The notes under the pieces are model-generated. The model ran no database searches and was not told the DNA's origin. It was given only the letters and a program-made list of their open reading frames with translations. A program made the translations under genes and the position numbers. 64,000 nt of DNA, taken from the NCBI GenBank assembly GCA_024404675.1, contig JAKSPO010000005.1:50253-114252 (forward strand). Direction: 5' to 3'. Shown in pieces: positions 18,255 through 27,134 of this stretch. This DNA is from Lachnospiraceae bacterium. GTDB taxonomy: Bacteria; Bacillota; Clostridia; Lachnospirales; Lachnospiraceae. Numbering within the stretch: position 1 is the stretch's first letter; every line of letters begins with the position of its first letter.

Positions 18255-20837
18255 CTATTCTTTCTTTGCGACCAGTTCTCCGTTCTGCACATCGATCACA
18301 ATGGTCTCGCCGGGCTCAATCTGCTCGGAAAGAATCATTCTTGCACTCATCGTTTCGATATGCTTCTGCAGATAGCGCTTAAGAGGTCTTGCGCCGTAAA
18401 TCGGGTCGTAGGCTTCGGAAACGGCCAGGGCCGCTGCCTCAGGCGTAAGACGCACAGCAATGCGTCGATCCTTAAGTCTTTCGTTCAGATCCTTCACAAG
18501 AAGCGAAATGATATCCGTAACATTGGCCTTCGTAAGCGGTCTGAACATGATCGTCTCATCAAGACGGTTCAGAAACTCCGGTCGAAAATGTGTACGCAGC
18601 TCGTTCTGCACAAGCCGTTTGCTCTCCTCCGTCAGAGTTCCATCCTCGCGGATTCCCTCAAGCAGGTACTCTGCTCCGAGATTCGAGGTCATAATCAGAA
18701 TCGTATTCTTAAAGTCAACGGTACGTCCCTTCGAATCGGTTATTCGTCCGTCATCCAAAACCTGCAGAAGAACATTGAATACATCGGGATGCGCCTTCTC
18801 CACTTCATCGAAAAGCACTACCGAATAAGGCTTTCTCCGTACTGCCTCCGTCAGCTGTCCGCCCTCGTCGTAACCGACATATCCGGGAGGCGCACCAATC
18901 AGACGAGCCACACTGTGCTTCTCCATATATTCACTCATATCGATACGAACCATATTCTGCTCGTTATCAAACAAAGCCTCTGCCAAAGCCTTCGCAAGCT
19001 CGGTCTTGCCGACACCGGTCGGTCCGAGAAAAAGCATCGAGCCAATCGGCTTATCGGGATCCTTGATGCCTGCCTTAGAGCGAAGGATTGCCTCCGTAAC
19101 ACGGGACACTGCCTCATCCTGGCCGATAACACGCTGATGCAAAAGCTCCTCTAAGCGAAGCGTCTTCTGTCGCTCCCCTTCCGTCAGCTTGGCTACAGGA
19201 ATTCCCGTCCACCTAGACACAATCTTCGCGATCTCTTCCTCGTCAACCGTTTCATGCACAAGGGCGTTGTCCTTACCGTTAAGGCCTGCCTCGGCAGTCG
19301 CGAGCTCCTTACCAAGTCTCGGCAGCTCGCCGTATTTCAGTTCTGCCGCCTTCTCAAGATTATAGGCTCTCTCCGCCTCGGTAATCTCCTTCTGTACACG
19401 CTCCTGCTCTTCCTTAATCCGCCTTACGCGCTCAATAGCCGCCTTCTCCGTATCCCACTGTGCCTTCTTCTCGGCAAATGCATCCTTCTTCTCCTGCATC
19501 TCCCGAAGAATGGCCTCAAGGCGTTCCTTTGAAACCGCATCGTCTTCCTTACGAAGTGCAGCCGCTTCAATCTCAAGCTGCATAATGGAACGACGTGCAT
19601 CATCAAGCTCAGTCGGCATGGAATCAAGCTCTGTCTTTATCAAAGCGCAGGCCTCGTCCACAAGATCAATCGCCTTATCGGGAAGGAACCTGTCGGAAAT
19701 ATATCTGTGAGAAAGTGTTGCCGCACTGACAAGCGCATTGTCACCGATCTTAACGCCGTGAAACACCTCGTAGCGCTCCTTCAGTCCTCTGAGAATCGAG
19801 ATCGTATCCTCAACCGTCGGCTCATCAACCATAACCGGCTGGAAACGACGCTCCAGAGCCGCGTCCTTCTCCACATACTGTCTGTATTCGTTCAGAGTCG
19901 TTGCACCGATACAGTGCAGCTCTCCTCTTGCAAGCATAGGCTTTAACATATTGCCTGCATCCATAGCGCCGTCTGTCTTGCCGGCACCGACGATGGTGTG
20001 CAGCTCATCGATGAAGAGAATGATTCTGCCGTCACTCTTCTTCACCTCTTCTAACACAGCCTTCAGACGTTCCTCGAACTCGCCGCGGTATTTGGCGCCG
20101 GCTACGAGTGCGCTCATATCAAGTGAGAACAGCGTCTTGTTGCGAAGCCCCTCCGGCACATCGCCGTTCACAATTCGCTGCGCTAATCCCTCGACAACTG
20201 CCGTCTTACCGACACCGGGCTCACCGATGAGCACCGGGTTGTTCTTCGTCTTACGGGACAGAATCCGGATGACATTTCTGATCTCGGAATCACGGCCGAT
20301 TACCGGGTCAAGCTTCTGCGCACGGGCACGCTCAACCAGATCATAACCGTACTTTTCAAGCGTATCATAGGTAGCCTCCGGGTTATCGCTTGTCACCTGC
20401 TGATTGCCTCTGACACTTGCAAGTGCCTTAAGAAAATCCTCGCGGTTAATCCGAAACTCGCTAAGAAGCGCCGCAGTCTCTCTCTCGGCATAGCGAAGCA
20501 GGGAAAGGAACAGATGCTCAACACTCACGTAGGAATCGTTCATCCCGCGTGCCTCATCCTCGGCATAGATCAGAATCTTATTCAGGCCCTGCGACACTCT
20601 CGTATCGCCGCCCTGCACTCTGGGAAGCCGCTCGATAAGCCCCTTCACCTGTGCCTTCAGAACCGTAACATTCACCGAACACTTCTCAAGAAGCTTCGGA
20701 ATCAGGCCTTCAGAATCGTTCAGCAGCGCATACAGCAAATGCTCGGAGCGCATCTCGGGATTCCCGAAATCATATGCCGCCTTTTCGCAATTCTGAACCG
20801 CTTCCATCGATTTCTGTGTATATTTATTAATATTCAT
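18255..20837 (-). CDS. clpB: ATP-dependent disaggregase ClpB
   Basis: Hexameric AAA+ chaperone that extracts proteins from aggregates with DnaK, 860 aa. The N-terminal Clp repeat domain (1-150) is followed by the first ATPase with GEPGVGKT near 204, a long coiled-coil middle domain (about 400-520, rich in [10 protein letters not shown]) that distinguishes ClpB from ClpC/ClpA, and a second ATPase with GPTGVGKT near 607 and [10 protein letters not shown]. The ATG at 20837 after GGGAGGGG is preferred to an in-frame TTG five codons upstream. A long inverted repeat lies directly upstream. No classical CIRCE or CtsR site is seen. The neighbouring downstream genes may share its transcript. Confidence 0.95.
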   Translation of the reverse strand: MNINKYTQKSMEAVQNCEKAAYDFGNPEMRSEHLLYALLNDSEGLIPKLLEKCSVNVTVLKAQVKGLIERLPRVQGGDTRVSQGLNKILIYAEDEARGMNDSYVSVEHLFLSLLRYAERETAALLSEFRINREDFLKALASVRGNQQVTSDNPEATYDTLEKYGYDLVERARAQKLDPVIGRDSEIRNVIRILSRKTKNNPVLIGEPGVGKTAVVEGLAQRIVNGDVPEGLRNKTLFSLDMSALVAGAKYRGEFEERLKAVLEEVKKSDGRIILFIDELHTIVGAGKTDGAMDAGNMLKPMLARGELHCIGATTLNEYRQYVEKDAALERRFQPVMVDEPTVEDTISILRGLKERYEVFHGVKIGDNALVSAATLSHRYISDRFLPDKAIDLVDEACALIKTELDSMPTELDDARRSIMQLEIEAAALRKEDDAVSKERLEAILREMQEKKDAFAEKKAQWDTEKAAIERVRRIKEEQERVQKEITEAERAYNLEKAAELKYGELPRLGKELATAEAGLNGKDNALVHETVDEEEIAKIVSRWTGIPVAKLTEGERQKTLRLEELLHQRVIGQDEAVSRVTEAILRSKAGIKDPDKPIGSMLFLGPTGVGKTELAKALAEALFDNEQNMVRIDMSEYMEKHSVARLIGAPPGYVGYDEGGQLTEAVRRKPYSVVLFDEVEKAHPDVFNVLLQVLDDGRITDSKGRTVDFKNTILIMTSNLGAEYLLEGIREDGTLTEESKRLVQNELRTHFRPEFLNRLDETIMFRPLTKANVTDIISLLVKDLNERLKDRRIAVRLTPEAAALAVSEAYDPIYGARPLKRYLQKHIETMSARMILSEQIEPGETIVIDVQNGELVAKKE

Positions 20838-20854
20838 ATAAACCCCTCCCAACT

Positions 20855-20900
20855 GTTATATCTGTGTTAATTGTTCTACTTTCATTAGCACAGCTATAAC
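20855..20900 (-). promoter_or_regulatory. Long imperfect dyad upstream of clpB, candidate operator
   Basis: Arms GTTATATCTGTGTTAA (20855-20870) and TTAGCACAGCTATAAC (20885-20900) match as an inverted repeat at 14 of 16 positions around a 14-base spacer. It lies 18-63 bases before the clpB start and has neither a GC-rich stem nor a T-run, so it is not an ordinary terminator. The right arm contains TTAGCAC, as in a CIRCE half-site, but the partner arm and spacing differ from CIRCE. Confidence 0.5.
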
Positions 20901-20903
20901 ATA

Positions 20904-22730
20904 TCACTTACCTGAGGGGTTGTCAAGCATAATATTCAGATCTACATCGCCTTCAATGCCGGGTACCTTACCGGTACTTGTGTACTGCCAGATATCAAAG
21001 TCAAAGCGGTAGGAAACCTTGTCACCGTAGAAAGCAAACCAGAAGGGATACTCACTGAGTGCGTCACGGTCATAATTCATAATCGACCAGCGTGTGCTTG
21101 CATAAACCATCGGCTGATAACCGGCTTCCTCTACAGTCTTGCAGAAGGCTAACAGATTCTTCGTACGCTGAACACGGGACAGATTGTTGCCGCGCGCGGT
21201 CTTCTTGCTTTCATATAATTCTGTATCAATGATGATCGGCAGGCTGATATCTGCACCGTATGCCTTCAGATGATCGATGACGAAATTGGCCTCGGCTCTT
21301 GCCTCCGCCTCGGTGATTGCCTGCGTGTAGAAATATACGCCGACATCAAGTCCTGCCTCCGTTGCACCAAGAATATTCTCTCTTGCGTACGGGTCCTCCT
21401 CGAGCGTTCCTTCGCTGATACCGCGGAAGCCGACACGTACGATGGCAAACTCGATTCCTGCCCCCTTTACGCGCTTCCAGTCGATCGTTTTATTGTACTT
21501 GGAAACATCGATTCCCATCTTTGAGATTCTGTTTCCATCCTCGTCATAAAGCGTGCGGAAGCCATTTTCCTCAAAGACAAGATTGTCCCAGTTGTAGGTA
21601 TGAAGCGGGACCTTCTCGTAACGGGGCAGATAGTAACGCCCCGACGGGGAGCCTGACAAAACGATCGGATTATCGATAACCACTTTCGAAGGTTCGATCA
21701 GCCTCGTGCTCTCCGGGTCCTCATATTCCATGCCGACATATGCACCGAATTTCTGGCTGCTAAGCTTATAACGCTCGCCATCCGGCACGATAGTTGCGTC
21801 CAGATAACCGATATTCTCGTTGTCCGCAAGGGCAACCGGCGTGGAGATTGTAATCACGGGGCCGTCGTTCGAAAGCTGCATCCCCGGGAAGCTAACCTTT
21901 CTTGTAAGCGAATGGAAGTTGTACTCCGTTCCGCTGTTTTTCACGGCAACATACTCGGGACTGATTTCACGAAGCTCGAAGCACTCCTCTGCGGAAAGCA
22001 CAGGGTTATAGGCAACCACCTCCTCAAGCGTGATCATGTTGATGAAGCCGTATGTATTATCGGTACCGACAAATGTAAGGTACGGAATCTCGCCATACGT
22101 AGGCTTGATTGCCGCAATCTCCCACACATTGTCAATCGAAACGGGATTTCTGCACTCACTGATATTCTCGCCGCGCATCAGCACAACGGAAAATGCCTGC
22201 TCGGGCTTCGTCTGCTCGCGCGGAATCTCGTTTCTGACGCAGATTCGGAAGCCGCAATCGTAGTTCAGACAGATGTACTGCCAGCCGAGCAGCTGTTCAA
22301 CCGTAATCCTGCAATAATCGTTCGAGTACTGCTCTGCATGCGCCTCCGCCTCCGTATCAAGAAAGCGGTTCTTAGCAACCGGTGTCGCCTCCGGTCCGGG
22401 AACATTCGCAGGCGTCTGCTCCCTTGAAAGAAGATAAGCAATCGCTCCGGCCGCACAGATCAGTAACAGAAGCAGGAATATATTCATCACACTCCGACTT
22501 CTTAAGCTTCTTCTAAGGCGCTTGTACTGCGAAAGGATCTCCTCTACCTGCTCACTTCCGTTCTGCACTCTGCTTTCGGTTACGGGCTTCTCCGCGGGCA
22601 TTGCCTGCACCGTCACAGCGGGAGCCGTCGCTTCGCTCTTTACAGCCTCCGGCTTCATCACGGTGTCCTCCGGCTTATTGGTGCCCTCCTGATTATTATT
22701 CAACAGATCGTCGTTTCTGATTTCTTCCAT
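20904..22730 (-). CDS. Membrane-anchored GH25 lysozyme-like protein
   Basis: A 608-aa surface protein. A cytoplasmic, acidic N-terminus of about 85 residues is followed by a basic stretch (KRLRRSLRSRS) and one transmembrane helix (NIFLLLLLICAAGAIAYLL). Residues about 120-400 are an extracellular region of unknown type. The glycoside hydrolase 25 domain starts near 402 with MGIDVSKYNKTIDWKRVK and contains IEFAIVRVGFRG, DVGVYFYTQA, PIIIDTELYE and FDIWQYTSTG; the Asp of GIDVS and the DTE pair fit the catalytic positions. GH25 enzymes cut the beta-1,4 link after N-acetylmuramic acid in peptidoglycan. The ATG at 22730 is preferred over a GTG at 22778, which would lie only about nine bases from the predicted transcript start. 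Confidence 0.88.
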   Translation of the reverse strand: MEEIRNDDLLNNNQEGTNKPEDTVMKPEAVKSEATAPAVTVQAMPAEKPVTESRVQNGSEQVEEILSQYKRLRRSLRSRSVMNIFLLLLLICAAGAIAYLLSREQTPANVPGPEATPVAKNRFLDTEAEAHAEQYSNDYCRITVEQLLGWQYICLNYDCGFRICVRNEIPREQTKPEQAFSVVLMRGENISECRNPVSIDNVWEIAAIKPTYGEIPYLTFVGTDNTYGFINMITLEEVVAYNPVLSAEECFELREISPEYVAVKNSGTEYNFHSLTRKVSFPGMQLSNDGPVITISTPVALADNENIGYLDATIVPDGERYKLSSQKFGAYVGMEYEDPESTRLIEPSKVVIDNPIVLSGSPSGRYYLPRYEKVPLHTYNWDNLVFEENGFRTLYDEDGNRISKMGIDVSKYNKTIDWKRVKGAGIEFAIVRVGFRGISEGTLEEDPYARENILGATEAGLDVGVYFYTQAITEAEARAEANFVIDHLKAYGADISLPIIIDTELYESKKTARGNNLSRVQRTKNLLAFCKTVEEAGYQPMVYASTRWSIMNYDRDALSEYPFWFAFYGDKVSYRFDFDIWQYTSTGKVPGIEGDVDLNIMLDNPSGK

Positions 22731-22793
22731 ATGTACCTGCTTTCTGTCATTCGTTGTTGCCTCGGCAATCTGCACCAAAGCATACTTAGTTTT

Positions 22794-22822
22794 ATTATAT
22801 GTGGAAATGGCTTAAGTTGCAA
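22794..22822 (-). promoter_or_regulatory. Sigma-A-type promoter of the GH25 gene
   Basis: TTGCAA at 22817-22822 and a perfect TATAAT at 22794-22799 on the minus strand, 17 bases apart. It supports the downstream ATG at 22730 as the start. Confidence 0.8.
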
Positions 22823-22853
22823 GTAAACTATCCGATTCTTTCTAAAAATCCAC

Positions 22854-22883
22854 TTGACAAACCACGGGCGAATTCTCTATAAT
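22854..22883 (+). promoter_or_regulatory. Sigma-A-type promoter of tyrS
   Basis: Perfect TTGACA and TATAAT hexamers, 18 bases apart, directly ahead of the T-box leader. Confidence 0.9.
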
Positions 22884-22889
22884 TGCGAT

Positions 22890-23165
22890 AAGCAAAAGGC
22901 TTTGACGGGAAATAGTACGAAGGCACGAACCTACAGAGAGCAGCCGGTCGGTGAGAGGCGCAGGGAACAACCTTTGGAATACCTCCCCGATGCTGCGCAC
23001 CGAAAGACTTTCAAGTAGGCTGCGACGGTCGGCAACCGTTACATTGCAAAAGTATATGCGATTTTACGCCGTACTTATGAAGGTATATGACGCGAGTCAT
23101 GTACGAATAAAGGTGGTAACACGAGATCCCCCCTCGTCCTTTAAATAGGACGGGGGTTTTTGATT
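22890..23165 (+). ncRNA. Tyrosine T-box riboswitch of tyrS
   Basis: Leader RNA that senses uncharged tRNA-Tyr. The conserved T-box sequence AAAGGTGGTAACACGAG lies at 23109-23125 and is followed by the competing terminator at 23128-23165. Upstream is a stem I region with AGAGAG and GGTGAGAGGCGCAG. A UAC tyrosine codon at 22980-22982 in the context GGAAUACCUCC is the likely specifier. It lies between a strong promoter and tyrS. Mechanism by family knowledge: unacylated tRNA stabilises the antiterminator and tyrS is read; charged tRNA leaves the terminator formed. Confidence 0.93.
23128..23165 (+). terminator. T-box regulated terminator
   Basis: Stem CCCTCGTCC/GGACGGGGG (one U-G pair) with an AT-rich loop and a T-run; it overlaps the 3' side of the T-box antiterminator region. 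Confidence 0.9.
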
Positions 23166-23180
23166 TTTTGGAGGTTCTTT

Positions 23181-24401
23181 ATGAAAATCTATGACGAACT
23201 GAAAGCCCGTGGTCTGATTGCTCAGGTTACGGACGAGGAACTTGTATCAAGCCTTGTAAACGAAGGCAAGGCAACCTTCTACATCGGCTTCGACCCGACT
23301 GCCGACAGCCTTCATGTAGGACATTTTATGGCGCTTTGCCTGATGAAGCGTCTGCAGATGGCAGGTAATAAGCCGATTGCGCTTCTCGGCGGCGGTACCG
23401 GTATGATCGGCGACCCCTCCGGCAAGACCGATATGCGTAAAATGCTCACCAAGGAGCAGATTGCGCACAACATCGAATGCTTCAAAAAGCAGATGTCCCG
23501 CTTCATCGATTTCTCCGACGGAAAGGCTCTTATCGTAAACAATGCCGACTGGCTTCTCGATCTCAACTACGTTGAGCTTCTCCGTGAGGTCGGTCCTCAT
23601 TTCTCCGTAAACCGTATGCTTACCGCAGAATGCTACAAGCAGCGTATGGAGAGAGGCCTTACCTTCCTTGAATTCAATTACATGATCATGCAGAGCTACG
23701 ACTTCTACAAGCTCTTCCAGGATTACGGCTGCAACCTGCAGTTCGGTGGCGACGACCAGTGGAGCAACATGCTCGGCGGAACCGAACTGATCCGTCGTAA
23801 GCTCGGTAAGGATGCTTCCGCGATGACCATCACTCTTCTTCTCAACTCTGAGGGCAAGAAGATGGGTAAGACCGAGAAGGGTGCCGTATGGTTGGATCCC
23901 GAGAAGACCTCTCCCTTCGAGTTCTACCAGTACTGGAGAAATGTTGCCGATGCCGACGTATTAAAATGTATCCGCATGCTCACCTTCCTTCCCATCGAGG
24001 AAATCGAGAAGATGAACAGCTGGGAAGGCAGCCAGCTGAATGAGGCTAAGGAGATTCTTGCTTACGAGCTTACCAAGCTTGTTCACGGTGAGGAGGAAGC
24101 ACAGAAGGCGCAGGCACAGGCTCGCTCCCTTTTCGGTGCAGGCTCCGCAGAGGATGCTCCTGAGGCTCCGCTTTCCGATGAGGATTTCACCGACGGTGCA
24201 ATCGATATCGTTTCCATTCTCGTTAAGGCAGGCCTTGCTCCCACCCGTTCCGAGGGCAGACGTAATGTCGAGCAGGGCGGCGTTCTGGTTGACGGTGAGA
24301 AGGTAACCGATTTCCGCGCTTCCTACACAAAGGAACAGTGTGCTGCCGGCCTTCTTGTAAAGAGAGGCAAGAAGAACTTTAAAAAGATTGTTGTAAAATA
24401 A
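23181..24401 (+). CDS. tyrS: Tyrosyl-tRNA synthetase
   Basis: Class I aminoacyl-tRNA synthetase charging tRNA-Tyr, 406 aa. The HIGH-equivalent motif LHVGHFM is near residue 44, the tyrosine-binding segment [11 protein letters not shown] near 190, the KMSKS-equivalent [12 protein letters not shown] near 226, and an S4-like RNA-binding domain ([15 protein letters not shown] segment, here [16 protein letters not shown]) near 350-400. The length fits the bacterial TyrRS family. The ATG follows TTGGAGG by seven bases; an upstream in-frame start lies inside the T-box terminator and is rejected. Expression is controlled by the preceding T-box. Confidence 0.97.
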   Translation: MKIYDELKARGLIAQVTDEELVSSLVNEGKATFYIGFDPTADSLHVGHFMALCLMKRLQMAGNKPIALLGGGTGMIGDPSGKTDMRKMLTKEQIAHNIECFKKQMSRFIDFSDGKALIVNNADWLLDLNYVELLREVGPHFSVNRMLTAECYKQRMERGLTFLEFNYMIMQSYDFYKLFQDYGCNLQFGGDDQWSNMLGGTELIRRKLGKDASAMTITLLLNSEGKKMGKTEKGAVWLDPEKTSPFEFYQYWRNVADADVLKCIRMLTFLPIEEIEKMNSWEGSQLNEAKEILAYELTKLVHGEEEAQKAQAQARSLFGAGSAEDAPEAPLSDEDFTDGAIDIVSILVKAGLAPTRSEGRRNVEQGGVLVDGEKVTDFRASYTKEQCAAGLLVKRGKKNFKKIVVK

Positions 24402-24419
24402 GCCTTTATGAAAAAATAT

Positions 24420-24462
24420 CGCCGTGAAAAAATCATTTCTGATTCTTTCACGGCGTTTTTTA
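24420..24462 (+). terminator. Terminator after tyrS
   Basis: Stem CGCCGTGAAA/TTTCACGGCG with a 16-base loop followed by six T. Confidence 0.9.
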
Positions 24463-24533
24463 ATTCTTTCGAACCCGGACCAGTCTTTCCGATCTACGGG
24501 GATATTCCTTTTTCACTTGTCCTTTTAATAAGC

Positions 24534-25208
24534 CTATACGACGTAGAACAGAATCCCAAAGAACTGCAGAAGGCAACCGATATCAACGAATATGTGGAAT
24601 ATACTGTGAAAATACCGAACTCTCGGCCCGATTGCATACAAAACGGCGCCAAGCGTAAAGGATACGCCGCCGAGAAGGATCCACAGAAAGCCGCCGAAGG
24701 AAATCGCTGCAATCACCGGCTTTACACAGAAGATAATCGCCCAGCCCATTACCAGGTAGCAGACAAATGAGGGTATCTCGTATTTTTCGAGATCAATTGC
24801 ATTGAGCGTAGCCGCCAGGAAGCAGCACCCCCACTCGATACCGAATATCGTCCACGCGAGACCCGGTCGCTCGGGTCTTAATCCCGCAAGCAGCACCGGT
24901 GTATACGTTCCGGCTATCAGAAAGTAGATGTCGCAATGATCTATGATACGCATAACCTGCTTGCCCATATTCTCATGCAGGCCGTGGTATACCGCCGAAA
25001 CGGTGAACATAATGATCATCGTGCTTCCGTAAATGGACGATGACACAACAGCCCACGCGTTGTGGTGCACTGCCGCCATAATAATGCACAGAACGGTGAT
25101 CGCAATCGCGATTGCTCCGCCGACAATGTGCGTGACCATATTAAATATTTCTTCTCCCTTCGTGTATACGGGGAATTCTCTTTCTGCAAGAGGCGTTCTC
25201 TTCTTCAT
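24534..25208 (-). CDS. Hemolysin III family (YqfA/PAQR) membrane protein
   Basis: A 224-aa integral membrane protein with seven predicted helices. The metal-binding histidines conserved in the bacterial PAQR/hemolysin III family are present: VTHIVGGAIAI near residue 26, SAVYHGLHE near 72, DHCDIYFLIAGTYTPV near 88, and FHSIFHIFVDIG near 205. Relatives are proposed to be membrane hydrolases or to affect membrane fluidity; true haemolytic activity is doubtful for most. The ATG is preceded by a weak AGTCAGGT site. It is a single gene with its own promoter, convergent with tyrS. Confidence 0.88.
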   Translation of the reverse strand: MKKRTPLAEREFPVYTKGEEIFNMVTHIVGGAIAIAITVLCIIMAAVHHNAWAVVSSSIYGSTMIIMFTVSAVYHGLHENMGKQVMRIIDHCDIYFLIAGTYTPVLLAGLRPERPGLAWTIFGIEWGCCFLAATLNAIDLEKYEIPSFVCYLVMGWAIIFCVKPVIAAISFGGFLWILLGGVSFTLGAVLYAIGPRVRYFHSIFHIFVDIGCLLQFFGILFYVV

Positions 25209-25265
25209 AATGTAAACCTGACTTCTTTGATACTCACAAAAACAATGTAGTTTTCATTACTACAT

Positions 25266-25294
25266 ATAATAGCATTTAAAATCCAAAATTGCAA
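25266..25294 (-). promoter_or_regulatory. Promoter of the hemolysin III family gene
   Basis: TTGCAA and TATTAT on the minus strand with 17-base spacing; the -35 lies just beyond the terminator of the preceding gene. Confidence 0.7.
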
Positions 25295-25296
25295 TA

Positions 25297-25324
25297 GAAA
25301 AAGGAAAAGACTTTCGACTTTTCC
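25297..25324 (-). terminator. Terminator after the TM1266-like gene
   Basis: Stem GGAAAAG/CTTTTCC with an eight-base loop; on the minus strand five T follow. Confidence 0.75.
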
Positions 25325-25362
25325 CAAAATCCTTCTCCCTAGGCCTCGCAAAGCCTTTTCTT

Positions 25363-25623
25363 TTACTGGTTGGTATATGCCGTCTTCACGCTGACGCCAG
25401 CGAGCTTACCAATCTTGCCGGAAAGCGCCGAAATCACATTCTGCGGCGCATCCATTGCAATACAGATAATATTTACACGCTTTGCGCGGTACGGAAGTCC
25501 CATACGCCCGATAATATACTGCCCGTACTCGTGTAACAGGGCATTTAACTGCTCTACGCTGTCACCGCTTCTCCCCTCTGCCTCTTCCACCAGAATACTG
25601 ATTACCGCAACTCTCGTCTCCAT
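25363..25623 (-). CDS. TM1266-type iron-only hydrogenase system regulator
   Basis: Small ACT-like protein, 86 aa. The ferredoxin-like beta-alpha-beta pattern is clear: TRVAVISILVEE, EQLNALLHEYGQYIIGRMGLPY, NIICIAMDAPQNVISALSGKIGKL and VSVKTAYT. The YGxYIIGRMGLPY motif is characteristic of the putative iron-only hydrogenase system regulators found beside hydEFG and hydA in many Clostridia. Neither hydrogenase nor maturase genes occur in this window, so the gene is detached from its usual partners here. The ATG after AAGGAGTG is one codon into a short run of start codons and has the best spacing. Confidence 0.85.
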   Translation of the reverse strand: METRVAVISILVEEAEGRSGDSVEQLNALLHEYGQYIIGRMGLPYRAKRVNIICIAMDAPQNVISALSGKIGKLAGVSVKTAYTNQ

Positions 25624-25663
25624 CATCACTCCTTCGCCGCCAAAGCAGCTTCTTCATACATAC

Positions 25664-25692
25664 AAAAACAGGGCTGTATCACTACAGCCCTG
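25664..25692 (-). terminator. Terminator after the AAA+ ATPase gene
   Basis: Stem CAGGGCTGTA/TACAGCCCTG with a four-base loop, followed by five T on the minus strand. Confidence 0.9.
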
Positions 25693-25703
25693 CACAAAAT
25701 TCA

Positions 25704-27113
25704 TTAACAGATTGATGCTGCCGTAATCGTCTCAAGATCCTCCGGCATCAAGGTCGACAACGTCTCCTTGTTCGGCTCCTTCACCTTAACAACTCTCGTC
25801 GCGTGATTGGTGATGGCCTTCTCGAGGAAGTTTCTTGCCTCACGCGCATTCGCAAAGTCAGCCGCCTTGCTCTCTACACGCTTCACAAAATACTGCATAG
25901 CAACCTCACGTGCCTCCGGGCTCATCGTATAATCCTTGGATTTGCACATGCCCTCCAGAATCTTTACGAGCTCCGCCGGTGTATAATCGTCAAATTTGAT
26001 ATACTTGTTGAATCGAGATTTCAATCCGGGGTTTGAATCGATGAACTGCTCCATCGGTCCGGTATATCCGGCTACAATAACGATCAGACGATCACGGTTA
26101 TCCTCCATCGCCTTCAGAAGAGTATCTACCGCCTCCTGACCGAAATCGTTATCTCCTTTGCCGACATTCAGTGTGTATGCCTCATCGATGAAGAGCACAC
26201 CGTCAATCGACTTGTCGATAACCTCCTGCGTCTTGATCGCCGTCTGTCCGACATAACCGCACACCAGTCCGCCTCGATCGACCTCTACGAGCTGACCGTT
26301 TGCAAGAACACCCAGTCCTCTGTAGATCTTCGAAAGCATTCTGGCAACCGTAGTCTTACCGGTTCCGGGGTTACCGAAGAAAACCATATGCTTACTGATA
26401 TCGGCTGACTTCATGCCTTTAGCCTCACGCATCTTCTGCACACGAATCAGATCAACCAAAGAAGCAATATCGGACTTCACGCTGTCAAGACCAACCAAGC
26501 CATTCAGCTCCTCAAGAATCTTCTCAACATCCTCCGTATTCTGGATGTTAACATTGCTCTTCGGTGATGCTGCCTGCTTGGTACGAACAAGCTTAAACTG
26601 ATTGGTATAGAATACGCCGTATTCCTTTAAGAACATCTCAAGCATCTGCGTATACTGACTCATACGTGCAACCTGCTTCTCATCAGCGCTCGGCTGCGAG
26701 GAAAGAATCAGCTGGCCAAAAGCCTTGTAGGTGTCCACCAGAATCTGCGCATTCTGTCCCATATAAGGATCGTTCGGAATCTTCTTTCCGGCATCTGCCA
26801 GAATGAAATACTTCAGCGCCTTCGGTCTTGTCGTTCCGAAGCTGCTGTTCTCTGCACTCAGCTGTGCACGAATCGTCCGCATCTCATTAATGGAAAATGA
26901 AAGCTTCAGATTCTCACGAATCAGCTCCTGCTCCTCAGCGGTAATCACGCCGTCGGTATCCTCAAGGTAAATGGCAAATTCTGCCAGCTCCTTATGGAGC
27001 AAGGTTCTGAGCGGAGTTCCCAGACAGAGCACCGCACCGACATTTAATCTGCTGATGGTATTGCAAACCTCGTCGCAGATGGCAATCATTTCTTTTAAGG
27101 TCTTCTCGCTCAA
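25704..27113 (-). CDS. AAA+ ATPase, CbbX/SpoVK type, with N-terminal TerB-like region
   Basis: A 469-aa cytoplasmic AAA+ protein. The N-terminal 150 residues are helical and include YLEDTDGVITAEEQELI, which resembles TerB-like domains. The ATPase core begins near 195 (ELNGLVGLDSVKSDIASLVDLI) with Walker A GNPGTGKTT near 248, Walker B VLFIDEAYTL near 310 and the sensor/arginine-finger region around SRFNKYIKFDDYTP. This is the CbxX/CfqX/SpoVK subgroup, whose members remodel partners such as Rubisco, but no partner is evident here. The TTG start lies eight bases after AGGGGG. It begins 21 bases after the serA stop, so serC-serA-AAA+ form one operon ending in a terminator. Confidence 0.85.
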   Translation of the reverse strand: MSEKTLKEMIAICDEVCNTISRLNVGAVLCLGTPLRTLLHKELAEFAIYLEDTDGVITAEEQELIRENLKLSFSINEMRTIRAQLSAENSSFGTTRPKALKYFILADAGKKIPNDPYMGQNAQILVDTYKAFGQLILSSQPSADEKQVARMSQYTQMLEMFLKEYGVFYTNQFKLVRTKQAASPKSNVNIQNTEDVEKILEELNGLVGLDSVKSDIASLVDLIRVQKMREAKGMKSADISKHMVFFGNPGTGKTTVARMLSKIYRGLGVLANGQLVEVDRGGLVCGYVGQTAIKTQEVIDKSIDGVLFIDEAYTLNVGKGDNDFGQEAVDTLLKAMEDNRDRLIVIVAGYTGPMEQFIDSNPGLKSRFNKYIKFDDYTPAELVKILEGMCKSKDYTMSPEAREVAMQYFVKRVESKAADFANAREARNFLEKAITNHATRVVKVKEPNKETLSTLMPEDLETITAASIC

Positions 27114-27134
27114 AAGTATGTCCCCCTGTATGAA

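Noticed and set aside
20855..20900. Terminator of the GH25 gene
   Set aside because: The dyad is AT-rich with a 14-base spacer and no T-run follows on the minus strand, so an operator reading is preferred.
24408..24770. A 120-codon plus-strand frame after tyrS
   Set aside because: Its first part is the tyrS terminator hairpin and the rest is antisense to the hemolysin III family gene.
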